The translations under genes and the position numbers were made by a program. From positions 21,878 through 85,877 of the forward strand of contig CBDCVQ010000005.1 in the NCBI GenBank assembly GCA_965223165.1: 64,000 nt of DNA. Reading direction: 5' to 3'. Shown piece after piece: positions 1 through 9,900 of the stretch. The DNA is from JABDMH01 sp965223165 (lineage in GTDB: Bacteria; Bacteroidota; Bacteroidia; Chitinophagales; Saprospiraceae). Under the pieces are notes generated by a model, which was given only the letters and a program-made list of their open reading frames with translations, searched no databases and had not been told where the DNA came from. Positions within the stretch are counted from its first letter, which is position 1; each line of letters begins with the position of its first letter.

Positions 1-876
1 CTGCAAAACTACATCGAAGGGGGCGGCAATGTGCTCATCTTCCCCGGTCGTCAGGCTGATCTGGAGTCGTACAATGCGTTTCTCCGATTGATCTCGGCCG
101 GCAAGCTCTCTGCCTGGGACACGGTGCCTGCCACGGTCGACTACATCAATGCCGACGAGTTTGTTTTTTATGATGTGTTTGAACGATCGCGCCGCAATCT
201 GCGCCTCCCCACTACGCAAGGGCAATTTCGCATTGATCCGAGTTCTGTCGGATTTGAAAAACTACTAGGTTATCGCGACGGCAAAACATTCTTAGCCAAG
301 TACGGTAGACAAAAGGGCTTTCTCTACTTGTGTGCAGCGCCATTGGATCCAAAGATTAGCAATCTGGTCAATCAGGCGGAGGTCTTCATACCGATGCTGT
401 ACAAGATGGCGCTTTCTACGTCGGAGTCTGGCAAGATCGCTTACACGATCGGCATTGATAATATCCTAGAGATCGAGAACAAAAGCACGGATGCGGAAGT
501 GGTATACAAAATTGCTGGCAACAGCACCTTTATACCCGGGCAGCAGAGTGTGGGCAAGCGAGTCATACTCAATCTCCACGATCAGATCGGCGAGCCCGGA
601 TTCTACGACGTCTACCTCAAGGAAGGGGAGGTACTGTCGACCTTTGCCTTCAACAGTGACCGCCTGGAAAGCGATCCAACCTGCCTGAGCGGCAGTGAAG
701 TAGAGGAGCAGTTTGGTGACCAGGCACACATCGTCCAACGCACGCAATTGGCCGATCTGGCTCAGTACATCGAGCAAAAGGATCAGGGCATCGTCCTCTG
801 GAAGTACTGCTTAATATTAGCCTTGATTTTTTTAGCTTTGGAGGCGCTCACGATCCGGTTTTGGCCGGGACAATAG
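1..876 (+). CDS. BatA-type membrane protein, C-terminal part
   Basis: The reading frame is open from base 1, so the N-terminus lies outside the window; about 291 residues are visible. It ends in a single hydrophobic helix (WKYCLILALIFLALEALTI) followed by a short basic tail, the usual end of Bacteroidota BatA-domain proteins, whose missing N-terminus would carry two membrane helices and a von Willebrand-like region. The visible part is soluble beta-rich sequence with no catalytic motif I recognise. The next gene in the same direction is a dihydroorotase homologue 62 bp away. The family call rests on the C-terminal helix and the neighbours, so it is moderate; the role is unknown. Confidence 0.55.
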   Translation: MQNYIEGGGNVLIFPGRQADLESYNAFLRLISAGKLSAWDTVPATVDYINADEFVFYDVFERSRRNLRLPTTQGQFRIDPSSVGFEKLLGYRDGKTFLAKYGRQKGFLYLCAAPLDPKISNLVNQAEVFIPMLYKMALSTSESGKIAYTIGIDNILEIENKSTDAEVVYKIAGNSTFIPGQQSVGKRVILNLHDQIGEPGFYDVYLKEGEVLSTFAFNSDRLESDPTCLSGSEVEEQFGDQAHIVQRTQLADLAQYIEQKDQGIVLWKYCLILALIFLALEALTIRFWPGQ

Positions 877-938
877 AGCGCAGAATCGACCCACGTCGAT
901 CCACATATTGACCCTTTGACAGAAGAAAGGCCATTGAT

Positions 939-2204
939 ATGCAAGTACTGCTGAAGCAGGTCAAAATAGTAGATTCCTCCTCCTCACACAACGGCCAAAT
1001 CAAGGATGTATTGATCACTGACGGCCATATTGAAGCCATCAGGAACCGTATCTCTCACCGGGGAAAACGCATACAGGTCGAAGGGGCCCACTTGTCTCCC
1101 GGCTGGACAGACATCGGTGCCTTTGTCGGCGACCCGGGCTTGGAGCATATCGAAACCCTGGAGAGTCTAGCTGCTGCCGGGGCTCGGGGCGGCTACACCA
1201 CGGTCGCCGTGCTCCCCAATACCCACCCTCCGCTACACTCCAAGTCAGAGATCGAATACATTCGGACCAAGTCCGGCTCCCAACCCACCGCGATCCTTCC
1301 GATCGGCTCCGTCACTAAAAACTGTGACGGGCAAGAGATCGCAGAAATGCTAGATATGCACCACGCCGGCGCAGTCGCATTTAGCGATGGCGAGCGACCA
1401 GTGCAGCGAGCTGGGGTACTACTCAAGGGCCTGGAGTATCTACGGGCATTTGATGGCACGATCCTCAATCGGCCCGCTACCGAAGGGTTGCTCTCCCAGG
1501 GGCTGATCCACGAGGGGCGGGTCAGCGTATCTCTGGGGCTCCGTGGCCTACCTAGCCTCTCCGAGGTGATGATGGTCAAGCGCGACATCGACCTGCTCCG
1601 CTACAGCCAATCGAGGTTGCACCTGCTCAACGTAAGTTGCGCAGAGAGTGTCGCCCTGGTCAAGGCGGCCAAGGCCGAAGGGCTCAACCTGACCTGCTCT
1701 GTTCCAGCCCTCAATCTCGTCCACACGGAGGATGACCTATCAGACTTCAATGTCAACTACAAGGTGCTGCCACCCTTGCGGACAGAATCGGATCGACAGG
1801 CTCTGCTGGCAGGGGTCAAGAGCGGGATCATTGATTGTGTCACCTCCAACCATCGACCGGTACACGTGGAGGGCAAGAGTCTGGAGTTTGCCTATGCCGA
1901 GTTTGGGATCAGCTCTATCGAGGTGTCCTTCTCACTGATATACAAGGCACTGGGCAAGCCACGCAACCTGGCCAAACTCGTCGCGATCATGGCACAACAC
2001 CCCAAAAAAGTGTTGGGTCTGCCCTTTCATTCGCTGGAGCGAGGCAATGCGGCAGACCTCACCCTCTTCCAACCCAAATCCGAGACCATCGTCCGTCGAC
2101 AAAACATGGCTTCCAAGTCTAAAAACAGTCCTTTTATCGGCATGAACCTGCCGGGCCGGGTCTTGGGGGTCATTAATGGAGACCGGCATGCGCTCTTTCA
2201 TTAA
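939..2204 (+). CDS. Dihydroorotase homologue lacking metal-binding histidines
   Basis: This 421-residue amidohydrolase-fold protein aligns with PyrC/PyrX: the GGYTTVAVLPNT segment near residue 84, HLLNVSC near 228 and the NAADLTLF segment near the C-terminus are all family features. The metal-binding motif DxHxHxRxP is replaced by DIGAFVGDP at residues 58-66, so both histidines and the arginine are missing. The late DHAPH motif reads SNHRPVH and lacks the catalytic aspartate. It is therefore probably a non-catalytic pseudo-dihydroorotase that could scaffold aspartate carbamoyltransferase, as known for PyrX-type proteins, or does something else. It precedes DUF4199 and GT2 genes in an arrangement I recall as common in Bacteroidota. 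Confidence 0.85.
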   Translation: MQVLLKQVKIVDSSSSHNGQIKDVLITDGHIEAIRNRISHRGKRIQVEGAHLSPGWTDIGAFVGDPGLEHIETLESLAAAGARGGYTTVAVLPNTHPPLHSKSEIEYIRTKSGSQPTAILPIGSVTKNCDGQEIAEMLDMHHAGAVAFSDGERPVQRAGVLLKGLEYLRAFDGTILNRPATEGLLSQGLIHEGRVSVSLGLRGLPSLSEVMMVKRDIDLLRYSQSRLHLLNVSCAESVALVKAAKAEGLNLTCSVPALNLVHTEDDLSDFNVNYKVLPPLRTESDRQALLAGVKSGIIDCVTSNHRPVHVEGKSLEFAYAEFGISSIEVSFSLIYKALGKPRNLAKLVAIMAQHPKKVLGLPFHSLERGNAADLTLFQPKSETIVRRQNMASKSKNSPFIGMNLPGRVLGVINGDRHALFH

Positions 2205-2315
2205 CGAATGGAAATTCCGTCTGGCGGACCATGGCGGACCAGGCAAGATGCCTCTCCTTGTAGCAAAATTGACTAACTTTGGCATTAGAGATTTCTATCA
2301 TATAATCACCAATAT

Positions 2316-2828
2316 ATGGATCTGGAGAGACCAGCTGTCAGGAACGGGGTGATTGCCGGTTTGGGTACATCTTGCTTAGCGCTTGTTCTTTATTTGATTA
2401 GCGCACTCTCATTCTTCGCATTTGCTGGTATCTTAACCACTATCCTCGTCATCATTTTTATGGTCCGAGCCGTGCGCGAGGAAAGGGTCGATTTGGATTA
2501 TCTATCCTTTAATGGTGCTCTCAACTCAGCATTTGTCGTTTATCTGATTGCAACCTTGCTGTATAGTATCTTCTATTTTGTCCTGTTCAATTTTATTGAT
2601 CCAACTTTGATTGACATCCAAAAAGAGATTCTCGCAGAAATATTCGTGGGCCTCGGTCGATTCTTTGGTGAGGATTTCGTTGAGCAAACCATGGACGCAC
2701 TTGATGCTAGGGATCAGAGCTACGGTCTTGGGACTGCTATTTGGCTGTTTGTCCAGCAGCTCATTCCAGGTTTCATCATCGCAGCGATCATCGCAGCCGT
2801 CATGAAAGATCGAAAACCCGTATCATAA
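2316..2828 (+). CDS. DUF4199 family membrane protein
   Basis: This is a 170-residue integral membrane protein with about four hydrophobic helices: residues 12-30, 34-50, 68-92 and 142-162. The helix layout, the short charged loop (VREERVDLDY) and the location between a dihydroorotase homologue and a GT2 glycosyltransferase match the Bacteroidota family DUF4199. Its function is not known. It starts at ATG, ends 8 bp before the glycosyltransferase gene and is probably co-transcribed with it. A role alongside the membrane glycosyltransferase is an inference from context only. Confidence 0.75.
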   Translation: MDLERPAVRNGVIAGLGTSCLALVLYLISALSFFAFAGILTTILVIIFMVRAVREERVDLDYLSFNGALNSAFVVYLIATLLYSIFYFVLFNFIDPTLIDIQKEILAEIFVGLGRFFGEDFVEQTMDALDARDQSYGLGTAIWLFVQQLIPGFIIAAIIAAVMKDRKPVS

Positions 2829-2836
2829 GATAGTGT

Positions 2837-3805
2837 ATGGATCTCTCCATCGTCATTCCTCTGCTCAATGAGGCCGAGTCACTGCCGGAATTGCATGCAT
2901 GGATAAGAAAGGTGATGCTGACCCAAGACCTCACCTACGAAGTACTCTATGTGGACGACGGTAGTACGGATGAATCCTGGTCAGTCATCCAAGATCTATC
3001 CCGACAGTATAAGCAAGCCAAGGGTATCCGCTTTCAACGTAACTATGGCAAGTCTGCCGCTCTCAATAAGGCCTTTGAGCTGGTGCGTGGTGAGGTGGTG
3101 ATGACGATGGACGCAGATCTGCAGGATAGTCCGGACGAGATCCCCGAGCTATATCGGATGATCACGGAGGATGGATATGATCTGGTCTCGGGATGGAAGA
3201 AAAAGCGCTATGATCCCATCAGCAAAACGATTCCCACCAAGCTGTACAACGCAGCGCTCCGCATGATGAGCGGCATCCGCCTGCACGATTTTAATTGTGG
3301 GCTGAAGGCCTATCGTAAGCCGGTGGTGAAAAGTATCGAGGTGTATGGTGAGATGCATCGGTATATCCCCGTAATGGCCAAGTGGCATGGTTACAATCGC
3401 ATCACCGAGAAGGTCGTCGCCCATCAGGCCAGAAAGTTTGGCAAGACCAAGTTTGGGATGTCCCGTTTCATCAATGGACCCCTGGATTTGCTATCGATAA
3501 TGTTGGTGGGCCGTTTTGCCAAGCGCCCCATGCACTTCTTTGGATCTATTGGCACCTTGACATTTTTCATCGGCCTCTTGATCTTGGCTTATCTTTCTAT
3601 TTCGAAGCTCTTCTGGGAGGTGGGCGGAATCGCCGATCGGCCCCTCTTCTATTTTGGTATCCTGGCGCTCATTATCGGTAGCCAGCTCTTCTTGTCCGGC
3701 TTCCTCGCAGAACTGGTGGTACGCAACTCCAGCACCAGAAATCATTATGAAGTGACCGAAGTGGTGGGGTCGCTGGAGGAGGACATTGTGACAACGACTG
3801 TCTAA
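2837..3805 (+). CDS. GT2 glycosyltransferase, DPM1/GtrB-like
   Basis: This 322-residue inverting glycosyltransferase has the GT-A opening SIVIPLLNEAESLPEL, the nucleotide-binding VDDGSTDES near residue 43 and the metal-binding DADLQD near 95. Two C-terminal transmembrane helices (about residues 235-255 and 272-295) anchor it in the inner membrane, as in polyprenyl-phosphate glycosyltransferases of the GtrB/ArnC type. It probably charges a lipid carrier with a sugar on the cytoplasmic face. Its stop codon directly abuts the ATG of the phosphoheptose isomerase gene, which suggests translational coupling and a part in envelope glycan synthesis. The donor and acceptor sugars cannot be read from sequence. 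Confidence 0.9.
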   Translation: MDLSIVIPLLNEAESLPELHAWIRKVMLTQDLTYEVLYVDDGSTDESWSVIQDLSRQYKQAKGIRFQRNYGKSAALNKAFELVRGEVVMTMDADLQDSPDEIPELYRMITEDGYDLVSGWKKKRYDPISKTIPTKLYNAALRMMSGIRLHDFNCGLKAYRKPVVKSIEVYGEMHRYIPVMAKWHGYNRITEKVVAHQARKFGKTKFGMSRFINGPLDLLSIMLVGRFAKRPMHFFGSIGTLTFFIGLLILAYLSISKLFWEVGGIADRPLFYFGILALIIGSQLFLSGFLAELVVRNSSTRNHYEVTEVVGSLEEDIVTTTV

Positions 3806-4387
3806 ATGGAGTCTTCATCGGATATCACCCAGTCATTGGCCGACCACCTTGCCCTGGCGCAGGCGCTCCTCGCCAGTGAGCAAACACACAAAAGGATTCA
3901 GCAAGCTGCCGACTACTGTATCGATTGCCTAAAAGCAGGCGGTAGAGTGCTGCTTTGTGGCAACGGGGGCAGCGCTGCCGATGCCCAGCACATAGCGGCC
4001 GAACTATCGGGGCGCTATCTATTGGATCGAGCGCCCCTGGATGCCGAAGCCCTGCATGTCAATCCCTCCTATGTCACCGCTGTGGCAAACGACTACTCCT
4101 TCGATGAGATATTTGCGCGGGCGGTACGGGCCAAAGGCAGGGCCGGCGACGTGCTGATCGGCATCTCGACTTCCGGCACATCCAAAAATGTACGGATAGC
4201 ACTGCAGACCGCCCGCCAGATGGATATGGTGACGATCGGCTTGACGGGTGCGGGAGATCAGCTGGCCTCCACTTGTGATCTCTTGATCCAGGTGCCGTCG
4301 CCAGATACACCCCGCATTCAGGAGGCCCACATACTAATCGGTCACATCCTGTGCAACCTGGTCGAAAAAAGCATATTCGCTCCTTGA
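3806..4387 (+). CDS. gmhA: Phosphoheptose isomerase (SIS domain)
   Basis: This 193-residue SIS-domain protein converts sedoheptulose 7-phosphate to D-glycero-D-manno-heptose 7-phosphate, the first step toward ADP-heptose for LPS core. The GmhA signature GNGGSAADAQHIAAELSGR (residues 52-70), the phosphate-binding GISTSGTSKNV and the C-terminal IQEAHILIGH helix are all present. It starts at the ATG immediately after the stop of the GT2 gene (zero spacing). The next gene encodes the HAD phosphatase expected one or two steps later, so the pair fits a heptose pathway. DiaA is the alternative within the same fold, but the active-site motifs favour GmhA. Confidence 0.88.
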   Translation: MESSSDITQSLADHLALAQALLASEQTHKRIQQAADYCIDCLKAGGRVLLCGNGGSAADAQHIAAELSGRYLLDRAPLDAEALHVNPSYVTAVANDYSFDEIFARAVRAKGRAGDVLIGISTSGTSKNVRIALQTARQMDMVTIGLTGAGDQLASTCDLLIQVPSPDTPRIQEAHILIGHILCNLVEKSIFAP

Positions 4388-4401
4388 CTTCCTCGCCAGT
4401 C

Positions 4402-4950
4402 ATGCCCCCGTCAGGAGACGATTGGACCCTGTTTTTGGATCGCGACGGCGTCATCAACCGCCGCCAGGTGGGTGGCTACCTAAAGGGTTGGCACCAGTTT
4501 GAGTTTATCGATGCGGCAGATCAGGCGATCGTGCAGCTTTCTAGGCACTATAGACGCATCGTGGTCGTGACCAATCAGCAGGGGATCTCAAAGGGCATCG
4601 TATCCACCTTTGAGATGGATCACCTGCACTATCGACTCCAGCATCACATCGCCCAGATGGGTGGCATCATCCACCGGGTGTACTACTGTCCGGAACATAG
4701 GATGTACCATCCCCTTTGCCGCAAGCCAAATGTCGGCATGCCCCTACAGGCGCAGCGAGACGACCCGAGCATTGATTTTGCTCGATCGGTCATGGTAGGA
4801 GACTTCTCCAGCGATATTGAGATGGGGCATCGACTCGGCATGACCACCGTATTCATCGACAACGACACCAGTGAGTGGCTGTCTGAGACCCAGCCTCCGC
4901 ATTTCACCTACCCCTCCCTTTGGGCATTCTGCCAGGCAGTACAGCATTGA
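4402..4950 (+). CDS. gmhB: HAD-IIIA phosphatase, heptose-bisphosphatase-like
   Basis: The protein has about 182 residues from the ATG at 4402; an in-frame ATG at 4351 would overlap gmhA and is less likely. HAD motifs are clear: FLDRDGVINR (nucleophile DxD), VVVTNQQGI (motif II), CRKPNVGM (motif III lysine) and MVGDFSSDIEMG (motif IV). This is the architecture of D-glycero-D-manno-heptose 1,7-bisphosphate 7-phosphatase. The zinc loop of classical GmhB (CxH...CxC) is shortened and incomplete here (CPEHRMYHPLC), as in related Bacteroidota HAD-IIIA proteins. The position right after gmhA supports a heptose role, but the exact substrate is uncertain. Confidence 0.8.
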   Translation: MPPSGDDWTLFLDRDGVINRRQVGGYLKGWHQFEFIDAADQAIVQLSRHYRRIVVVTNQQGISKGIVSTFEMDHLHYRLQHHIAQMGGIIHRVYYCPEHRMYHPLCRKPNVGMPLQAQRDDPSIDFARSVMVGDFSSDIEMGHRLGMTTVFIDNDTSEWLSETQPPHFTYPSLWAFCQAVQH

Positions 4951-4969
4951 CAGGTGAACAAGAGACGCA

Positions 4970-6244
4970 CTACCGTGTCACCAGCAAATCCCTAGTCACA
5001 TCCGGAAGCGATGCGCATCCGCTCAAGGCCATCGTCAATTCCAGTTCTGCCACATAGTTGGTGAGTAGCTCCTTGACACCCTGCTCGCCTTCGAGTGCCA
5101 AGGCATAGACATAGGGACGACCGATGCCAACCGCCGTGGCTCCTAGTGCCAAGGCCTTAAATGCATCGGCTCCACCACGGATACCACTGTCAAATAGGAT
5201 CGGCACCTCGCCACTGACCTCCGGTGCAATATGGGCAAGGGCCTGGATCGCCCCTATGGAGCCACCTACCTGACGGCCCCCGTGGTTGCTTACGTAGATA
5301 GCATCTGCCCCGGCATCGATGGCACGACGGGCATCTGCGGGATGTAGCACACCCTTGACCACGATGGGTAGCGCTGTGCGCTTTCGCAACCAACCGAGAT
5401 CGGACCACTGCAAGGTGGTGCGGCTATAGACATTGATGAATTTTCGTACATATTGGAGGGGTTTACGTGTTCGCAGATTATCTCCGGTACCTCCGGGAAA
5501 CCGACGGGACATGCGCCAAAAAGCGCGAAGCAAGGCCAAGGTGGGACGACCCGACGACAGCTCTTCTTCCTCAGAAGGAGTTTCAACCATGGTCTTAAAA
5601 ACAGGATCGCTGGTATATTGGGCTATACCCATAGCTTCGAGAAAAGGAAGAAAAGCCTGCTGGAGATCCCGGGCGCGCCAACCCAGCAAGGTGGTATCCA
5701 GTGTGACCACGATGGCATCACATCCACAAGCCGCGGCTCGGTTGACCAAGCTCTCCACCAGCGCATCCGACTTACTCCAGTACAGTTGAAACATCCGGGG
5801 AGCAGCAGACATGGCGGCCGCGGTCTCCTCCATCGCAACACTGGCTTGGTTACTGAAGATAAAGGGTATTCCCGCCCAGGCGGCAGCTCTCGCCACCGCC
5901 AGATCCGCCTGCGGATGGGCCATCTCCAAGACTCCGATCGGGCAAAGGAAAAAGGGGGTCTTATAGCTGCGGCCCAAAAGGCTGATGCCCAGATCACGCT
6001 GCGACACATCACGCATCATCTGTGGCACAATGCGCCACTGATCCAACGCACGCCGATTTTCGTGCACCGTATCGTCGTTGCCCGCACCGCCATCGATATA
6101 GTCAAAGGCAGCCGATGGCAGTCGCAGGCGAGCGGCGGTGCGAAGCGGCTCGTACCGGGTATCCAGCAAAGGCCTTTGACCGCGCAAGCCGTTTAGATAC
6201 ACTTCTTTTTGTCGATCGACCGCCGACAGCATCTCTTCATTCAT
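4970..6244 (-). CDS. FMN-dependent alpha-hydroxy-acid oxidase (lactate 2-monooxygenase-like)
   Basis: This 424-residue TIM-barrel flavoprotein oxidises an L-2-hydroxy acid such as lactate to the keto acid, or to acetate in the monooxygenase branch. It shows the N-terminal YIDGGAGNDDTVHEN segment, the FMN site VVTLDTTLLGWRARDL typical of the lactate 2-monooxygenase side of the family, the FMN lysine in PIVVKGVLH, and the active-site histidine and arginine in VSNHGGRQVGG. The start is the ATG at 6244. It converges on the preceding gene and stands alone on its strand. Whether it is an oxidase, dehydrogenase or monooxygenase cannot be settled from sequence. Confidence 0.87.
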   Translation of the reverse strand: MNEEMLSAVDRQKEVYLNGLRGQRPLLDTRYEPLRTAARLRLPSAAFDYIDGGAGNDDTVHENRRALDQWRIVPQMMRDVSQRDLGISLLGRSYKTPFFLCPIGVLEMAHPQADLAVARAAAWAGIPFIFSNQASVAMEETAAAMSAAPRMFQLYWSKSDALVESLVNRAAACGCDAIVVTLDTTLLGWRARDLQQAFLPFLEAMGIAQYTSDPVFKTMVETPSEEEELSSGRPTLALLRAFWRMSRRFPGGTGDNLRTRKPLQYVRKFINVYSRTTLQWSDLGWLRKRTALPIVVKGVLHPADARRAIDAGADAIYVSNHGGRQVGGSIGAIQALAHIAPEVSGEVPILFDSGIRGGADAFKALALGATAVGIGRPYVYALALEGEQGVKELLTNYVAELELTMALSGCASLPDVTRDLLVTR

Positions 6245-6326
6245 AGGTCTAAGATCGTTCTTCGCTAAGAAGATAGAACAATACTAGCACTGCCGAGTCC
6301 GGACTACGGCAATGCCATGCAATCCC

Positions 6327-6334
6327 TAACTTTG
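6327..6334 (+). promoter_or_regulatory. Bacteroidota -7 promoter element before queE
   Basis: TAACTTTG matches the Bacteroidota -7 consensus TAnnTTTG and lies 20 bp before the queE ATG. No clear TTTG -33 element is visible upstream, so this rests on one motif. Confidence 0.4.
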
Positions 6335-6353
6335 CGGTCGCCATAGGACAGCG

Positions 6354-6992
6354 ATGACGTACAAAGTAAAGGAGATCTATTACACGCTCCAGGGGGAGGG
6401 GCATCATACGGGACGACCGGCCGTCTTTTGTCGGTTCAGCGGATGCAACTTGTGGAGCGGAAGGGAGGAGGATCGCTCTACGGCCATCTGTACCTTTTGT
6501 GATACCGACTTTCGGGGCACCGACGGCGAAAATGGAGGACGTTATGCGGCGGAAGCGCTGGCCCGACAAGTGCGAGCCTTGTGGCCAACCAATACACACG
6601 ATGATGCCACGCCCTATGTGGTCTGCACCGGTGGTGAGCCGCTCTTGCAGTTGGATGAGGAGCTGATACATGCCTTCCACCGGTCCGGCCTAACAGTGGC
6701 TGTGGAAACGAATGGCACCCAACCCCTGCCCGACGGCATTGATTGGGTCTGTATGAGTCCTAAGCCCCATACAGACATTGTGGTCACCTCAGGAGATGAA
6801 CTGAAGCTGGTCTACCCGCAAGCCGAGCTGCCGCCGTCTCTTTTCGAAGGCTATGACTTCACGCATTTTTATCTACAGCCGATGGAGAATGAACGGTGGG
6901 ATCAAAATACGGCTGCGACCCTCCAGTACTGTCTGGAGCACCCGCTCTGGCACCTCAGCCTGCAGATGCACAAGTACGTGGGCATCAAGTAA
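6354..6992 (+). CDS. queE: 7-carboxy-7-deazaguanine synthase
   Basis: This 212-residue radical SAM enzyme converts 6-carboxy-5,6,7,8-tetrahydropterin to 7-carboxy-7-deazaguanine in queuosine synthesis. It opens with the QueE hallmark YTLQGEGHHTGRPAVFCRFSGCNLW. The iron-sulfur cysteines are C31, C46 and C49, spaced CX14CX2C, the extended spacing seen in many QueE proteins. The SAM-binding TGGEPLLQ and the purine-site VETNGTQP follow. It overlaps the 3' end of the convergent helicase gene by 8 bp. The gene for the last pathway enzyme, queG, is at 19579, but queC and queD are not in the window. Confidence 0.93.
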   Translation: MTYKVKEIYYTLQGEGHHTGRPAVFCRFSGCNLWSGREEDRSTAICTFCDTDFRGTDGENGGRYAAEALARQVRALWPTNTHDDATPYVVCTGGEPLLQLDEELIHAFHRSGLTVAVETNGTQPLPDGIDWVCMSPKPHTDIVVTSGDELKLVYPQAELPPSLFEGYDFTHFYLQPMENERWDQNTAATLQYCLEHPLWHLSLQMHKYVGIK

Positions 6993-9900
6993 GAGCGATA
7001 AGGTAGTCGTCAATGAATGCGGCATAAGTCTCGTCTTGAGACAAGACCACCGGATCTCCCAACATGATCAATTGCTTCCTGGCTCGGGTCAAAGCCACAT
7101 TGAGCTTGCGATCTACACCGTCCGAGGAGAGCGACACCAGCGATTTTAGTTGCTGACTCCCGTTGACGCAGAGTGAGATAATGATGATGTCTCTCGCTCC
7201 CCCCTGAAAGCGCTCTACGGTGTCAATGGTGACTTGCTCCAGCGGAATGACAGCCCCTTCCAGCTCATGTCTGATGCGCGCAATCTGGGCCCGATACGGG
7301 GTAATGATACCAATACTCGGAAGTGGCGTAGGCCAAAGCGACGCCAAGTGATCCATGATCGTGCGCACCAGCTCAGCTTCCCCATCGTTGGTCTTGCTGT
7401 TGTAGACCTCACCACCCGGTACCGGAAGGAAAATCGATCTGGTCTGCGATAAGGCATGGCAGAGTAGATCATCTCCCTCGTAGGGCAGATTGAGAGCGCC
7501 TGCCTGCTCCCCTACCGGAGCACTGCCCTCGGGCAGCACTTGCAGCAGACCATTGTAGAAGTGCTTGCTCGGGAAAGCCATGATATCCCGATGCATCCGC
7601 CCCTGTTGGCTGAGTCGGTCATAGGCCCAGGACCATCCTTCCTCCTTGTATCTTCTGATCAGCCGCTCGAAATAAGAGTTGCCCAGATCTTCGACACCGA
7701 TCGCACGAAGACTGGCATCGTCGATCCGCCGATCGCGGTCGGATTGAGCTACGACGGCGGCCAACTGTCGATGGTCTCCGATAAGCAAGATCTTTTCAAA
7801 TCTCGGCAAGATCCCAGCCATCATAGGCTCCAGCACCTGCGTAGCCTCGTCCACGATGAGTCGGTCAAAATGCTTGAGGTCAAATAACTCGGGCTTGCCC
7901 TGGACGGAGGAAAGGGTACCCACAATGATCCGATGCCGCCTAATCAATGCCTTCAGATCCGCACGCTTGGTCATCCCCTGCATTTTGCTTGTCAAGAGCT
8001 GGTCCACATAGTCCGGATGGGTGGCGTAGCGCGAACCAATGCGCAAGTACTGGCGCTTGATATCGCCGCCGATTTCATCAAAGGCCTGACAAATCTCGTC
8101 GACGGCCCGGTTGGTATAGGCCAACACCATCAACTGCTCCTCTGTGTTTGACAGCAGATACTCCACGAGGTGCCTGAGCATGAGGCTGGTCTTGCCCGTA
8201 CCCGGTGGCCCCCACAGCAGGAAGTAGTCCGTGGCCGAGAGGATCTTTTGCATCACCCGATTTTGCTCTTCGGTGAGCCGGGCATGGCCCGGCCAGGTGA
8301 TGGGGGTCGGCGGCGACGGTGGTCGCAGTGAAAGAAATCGCTTGCGATCGACCAAGTCAAATCCGGTAAAAGCGAAAAGTGCACGATACAATCCGTAGAA
8401 AGAGCTGTCCAGCGAGTCGTGCTCCACGATCCATGCATCGGCCTGGGCAAATATGCTGTCGTTAAACTGTTTGGCCCGCAAACGCACCTCCACCCGGTCC
8501 GCCGCCAGATGGGTAATGGTGCCCTTAAATAGCTGACTCCGGAGCGGACTTTGCCCCGAGACTTGGGGATAGAGCAACGCCAGGTCTCCCTTACGAAAGT
8601 TGGCCAGGGGGTTAGTAGCTTCCGTGCGCTCAAAGGTCAATATGGGCTCCGTGCCATGCGAGAGATTGTCAGCCAAACGAAGCCCGCCAAGGACACTGAA
8701 TTCCGCCTCCTTTTCTCCCGGATCATTCAGCCACAATGACGCCTGACCATTGATCTTACGTTCGCCTTCGACACCGGTCTTGGCCCAGCGATGCTCTCGT
8801 GCGATAAAGGAGATCATCGCCAGCAGATATTTCTGTTCCAGCACCATCAGTTGCTCGTAGCGCGCAGCAAGGAGATCCATATCTCGCTTGGTAAAACCAA
8901 AGGAGCGATCCCCCTCTTCTTTAAGAAAGGAGAGAAAGGCGCCCGGGTCGTCCAACCATTGCTCAGCCTCGGCCAACAAATGCTCTATCCGGATCAGCAC
9001 ATTGCGCACCTTCAAGGCTTCATACTGCTGCGAGCGCACGGCCGGCGCAAATCGCAGCTGTTCGGTCTCACTGATCGAATAGAGGATGTAGTTGGTCGGG
9101 CGCAATCTGTCATCTGATACCGATCGTATGAGCAGATCGTAGAGCAGGGTTTGGATATAGTGATTGTGGCTCAGCCCATAGACATTGGGCCGGAAGGGCT
9201 TGCCGGATTTGAGCTCGATGATAGCTGCATCATCGGGCACCTCCGGGTTGTCATGTAGGACATCCAATCTGCCCTGCAGGCCATAGCGCTCGGAGTAGAA
9301 GGTGGGCTCCAGAAAGCAATGGTCAATGACAATACCGTGCTTGGGCAGTGCCCGATTGACCACTTCCTTCAGACTGACAAAGTGTTTGCGGGCGGTGCGC
9401 ACAATCTCTGCTGAGGTGGCATCATCAAATAGGGTAAAAGCCAGCGGATTGAGCTGAAAGACCCGCTGGATCAATTCCTGAAACCGGCTGGATGGACGGG
9501 CCATGAGCTCATCCAGAAAGAAGTTGGCGATGTGGCCGAGCATGATGTACTTCGAAGCACGCACGGGCAAGAACTTTCTCACCAGGTAAGTGGCCGGACT
9601 GATACCCACGTCCCTAAAGCAATCGGCCACGGAGGTGATATCAATGAGAAAATCGGGCTGCAACACAAAGGCTTTGGGCAGGTAATGGCCTTCTTCATCT
9701 ATCTCTACGTCAATGAGGTTGGCCTCCAGGGGCAGCGGGTAGTCTTCCTCTAAGCGCTCCAGTATATCGGTAAAGTTTTCGTTTCGATCCGGCACATTGT
9801 ACCGGATTTTGACCTCCTGCTCGGGACGGTCATGATCAAAGCCGATCAGGATCTCCTCCGCCTTGGACACGCGTAGGATCAGCACGCGCTGATGCTTTTT

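Noticed and set aside
5453..6196. 247-residue plus-strand ORF
   Set aside because: It is a shadow of the alpha-hydroxy-acid oxidase on the other strand, whose motifs are unambiguous.
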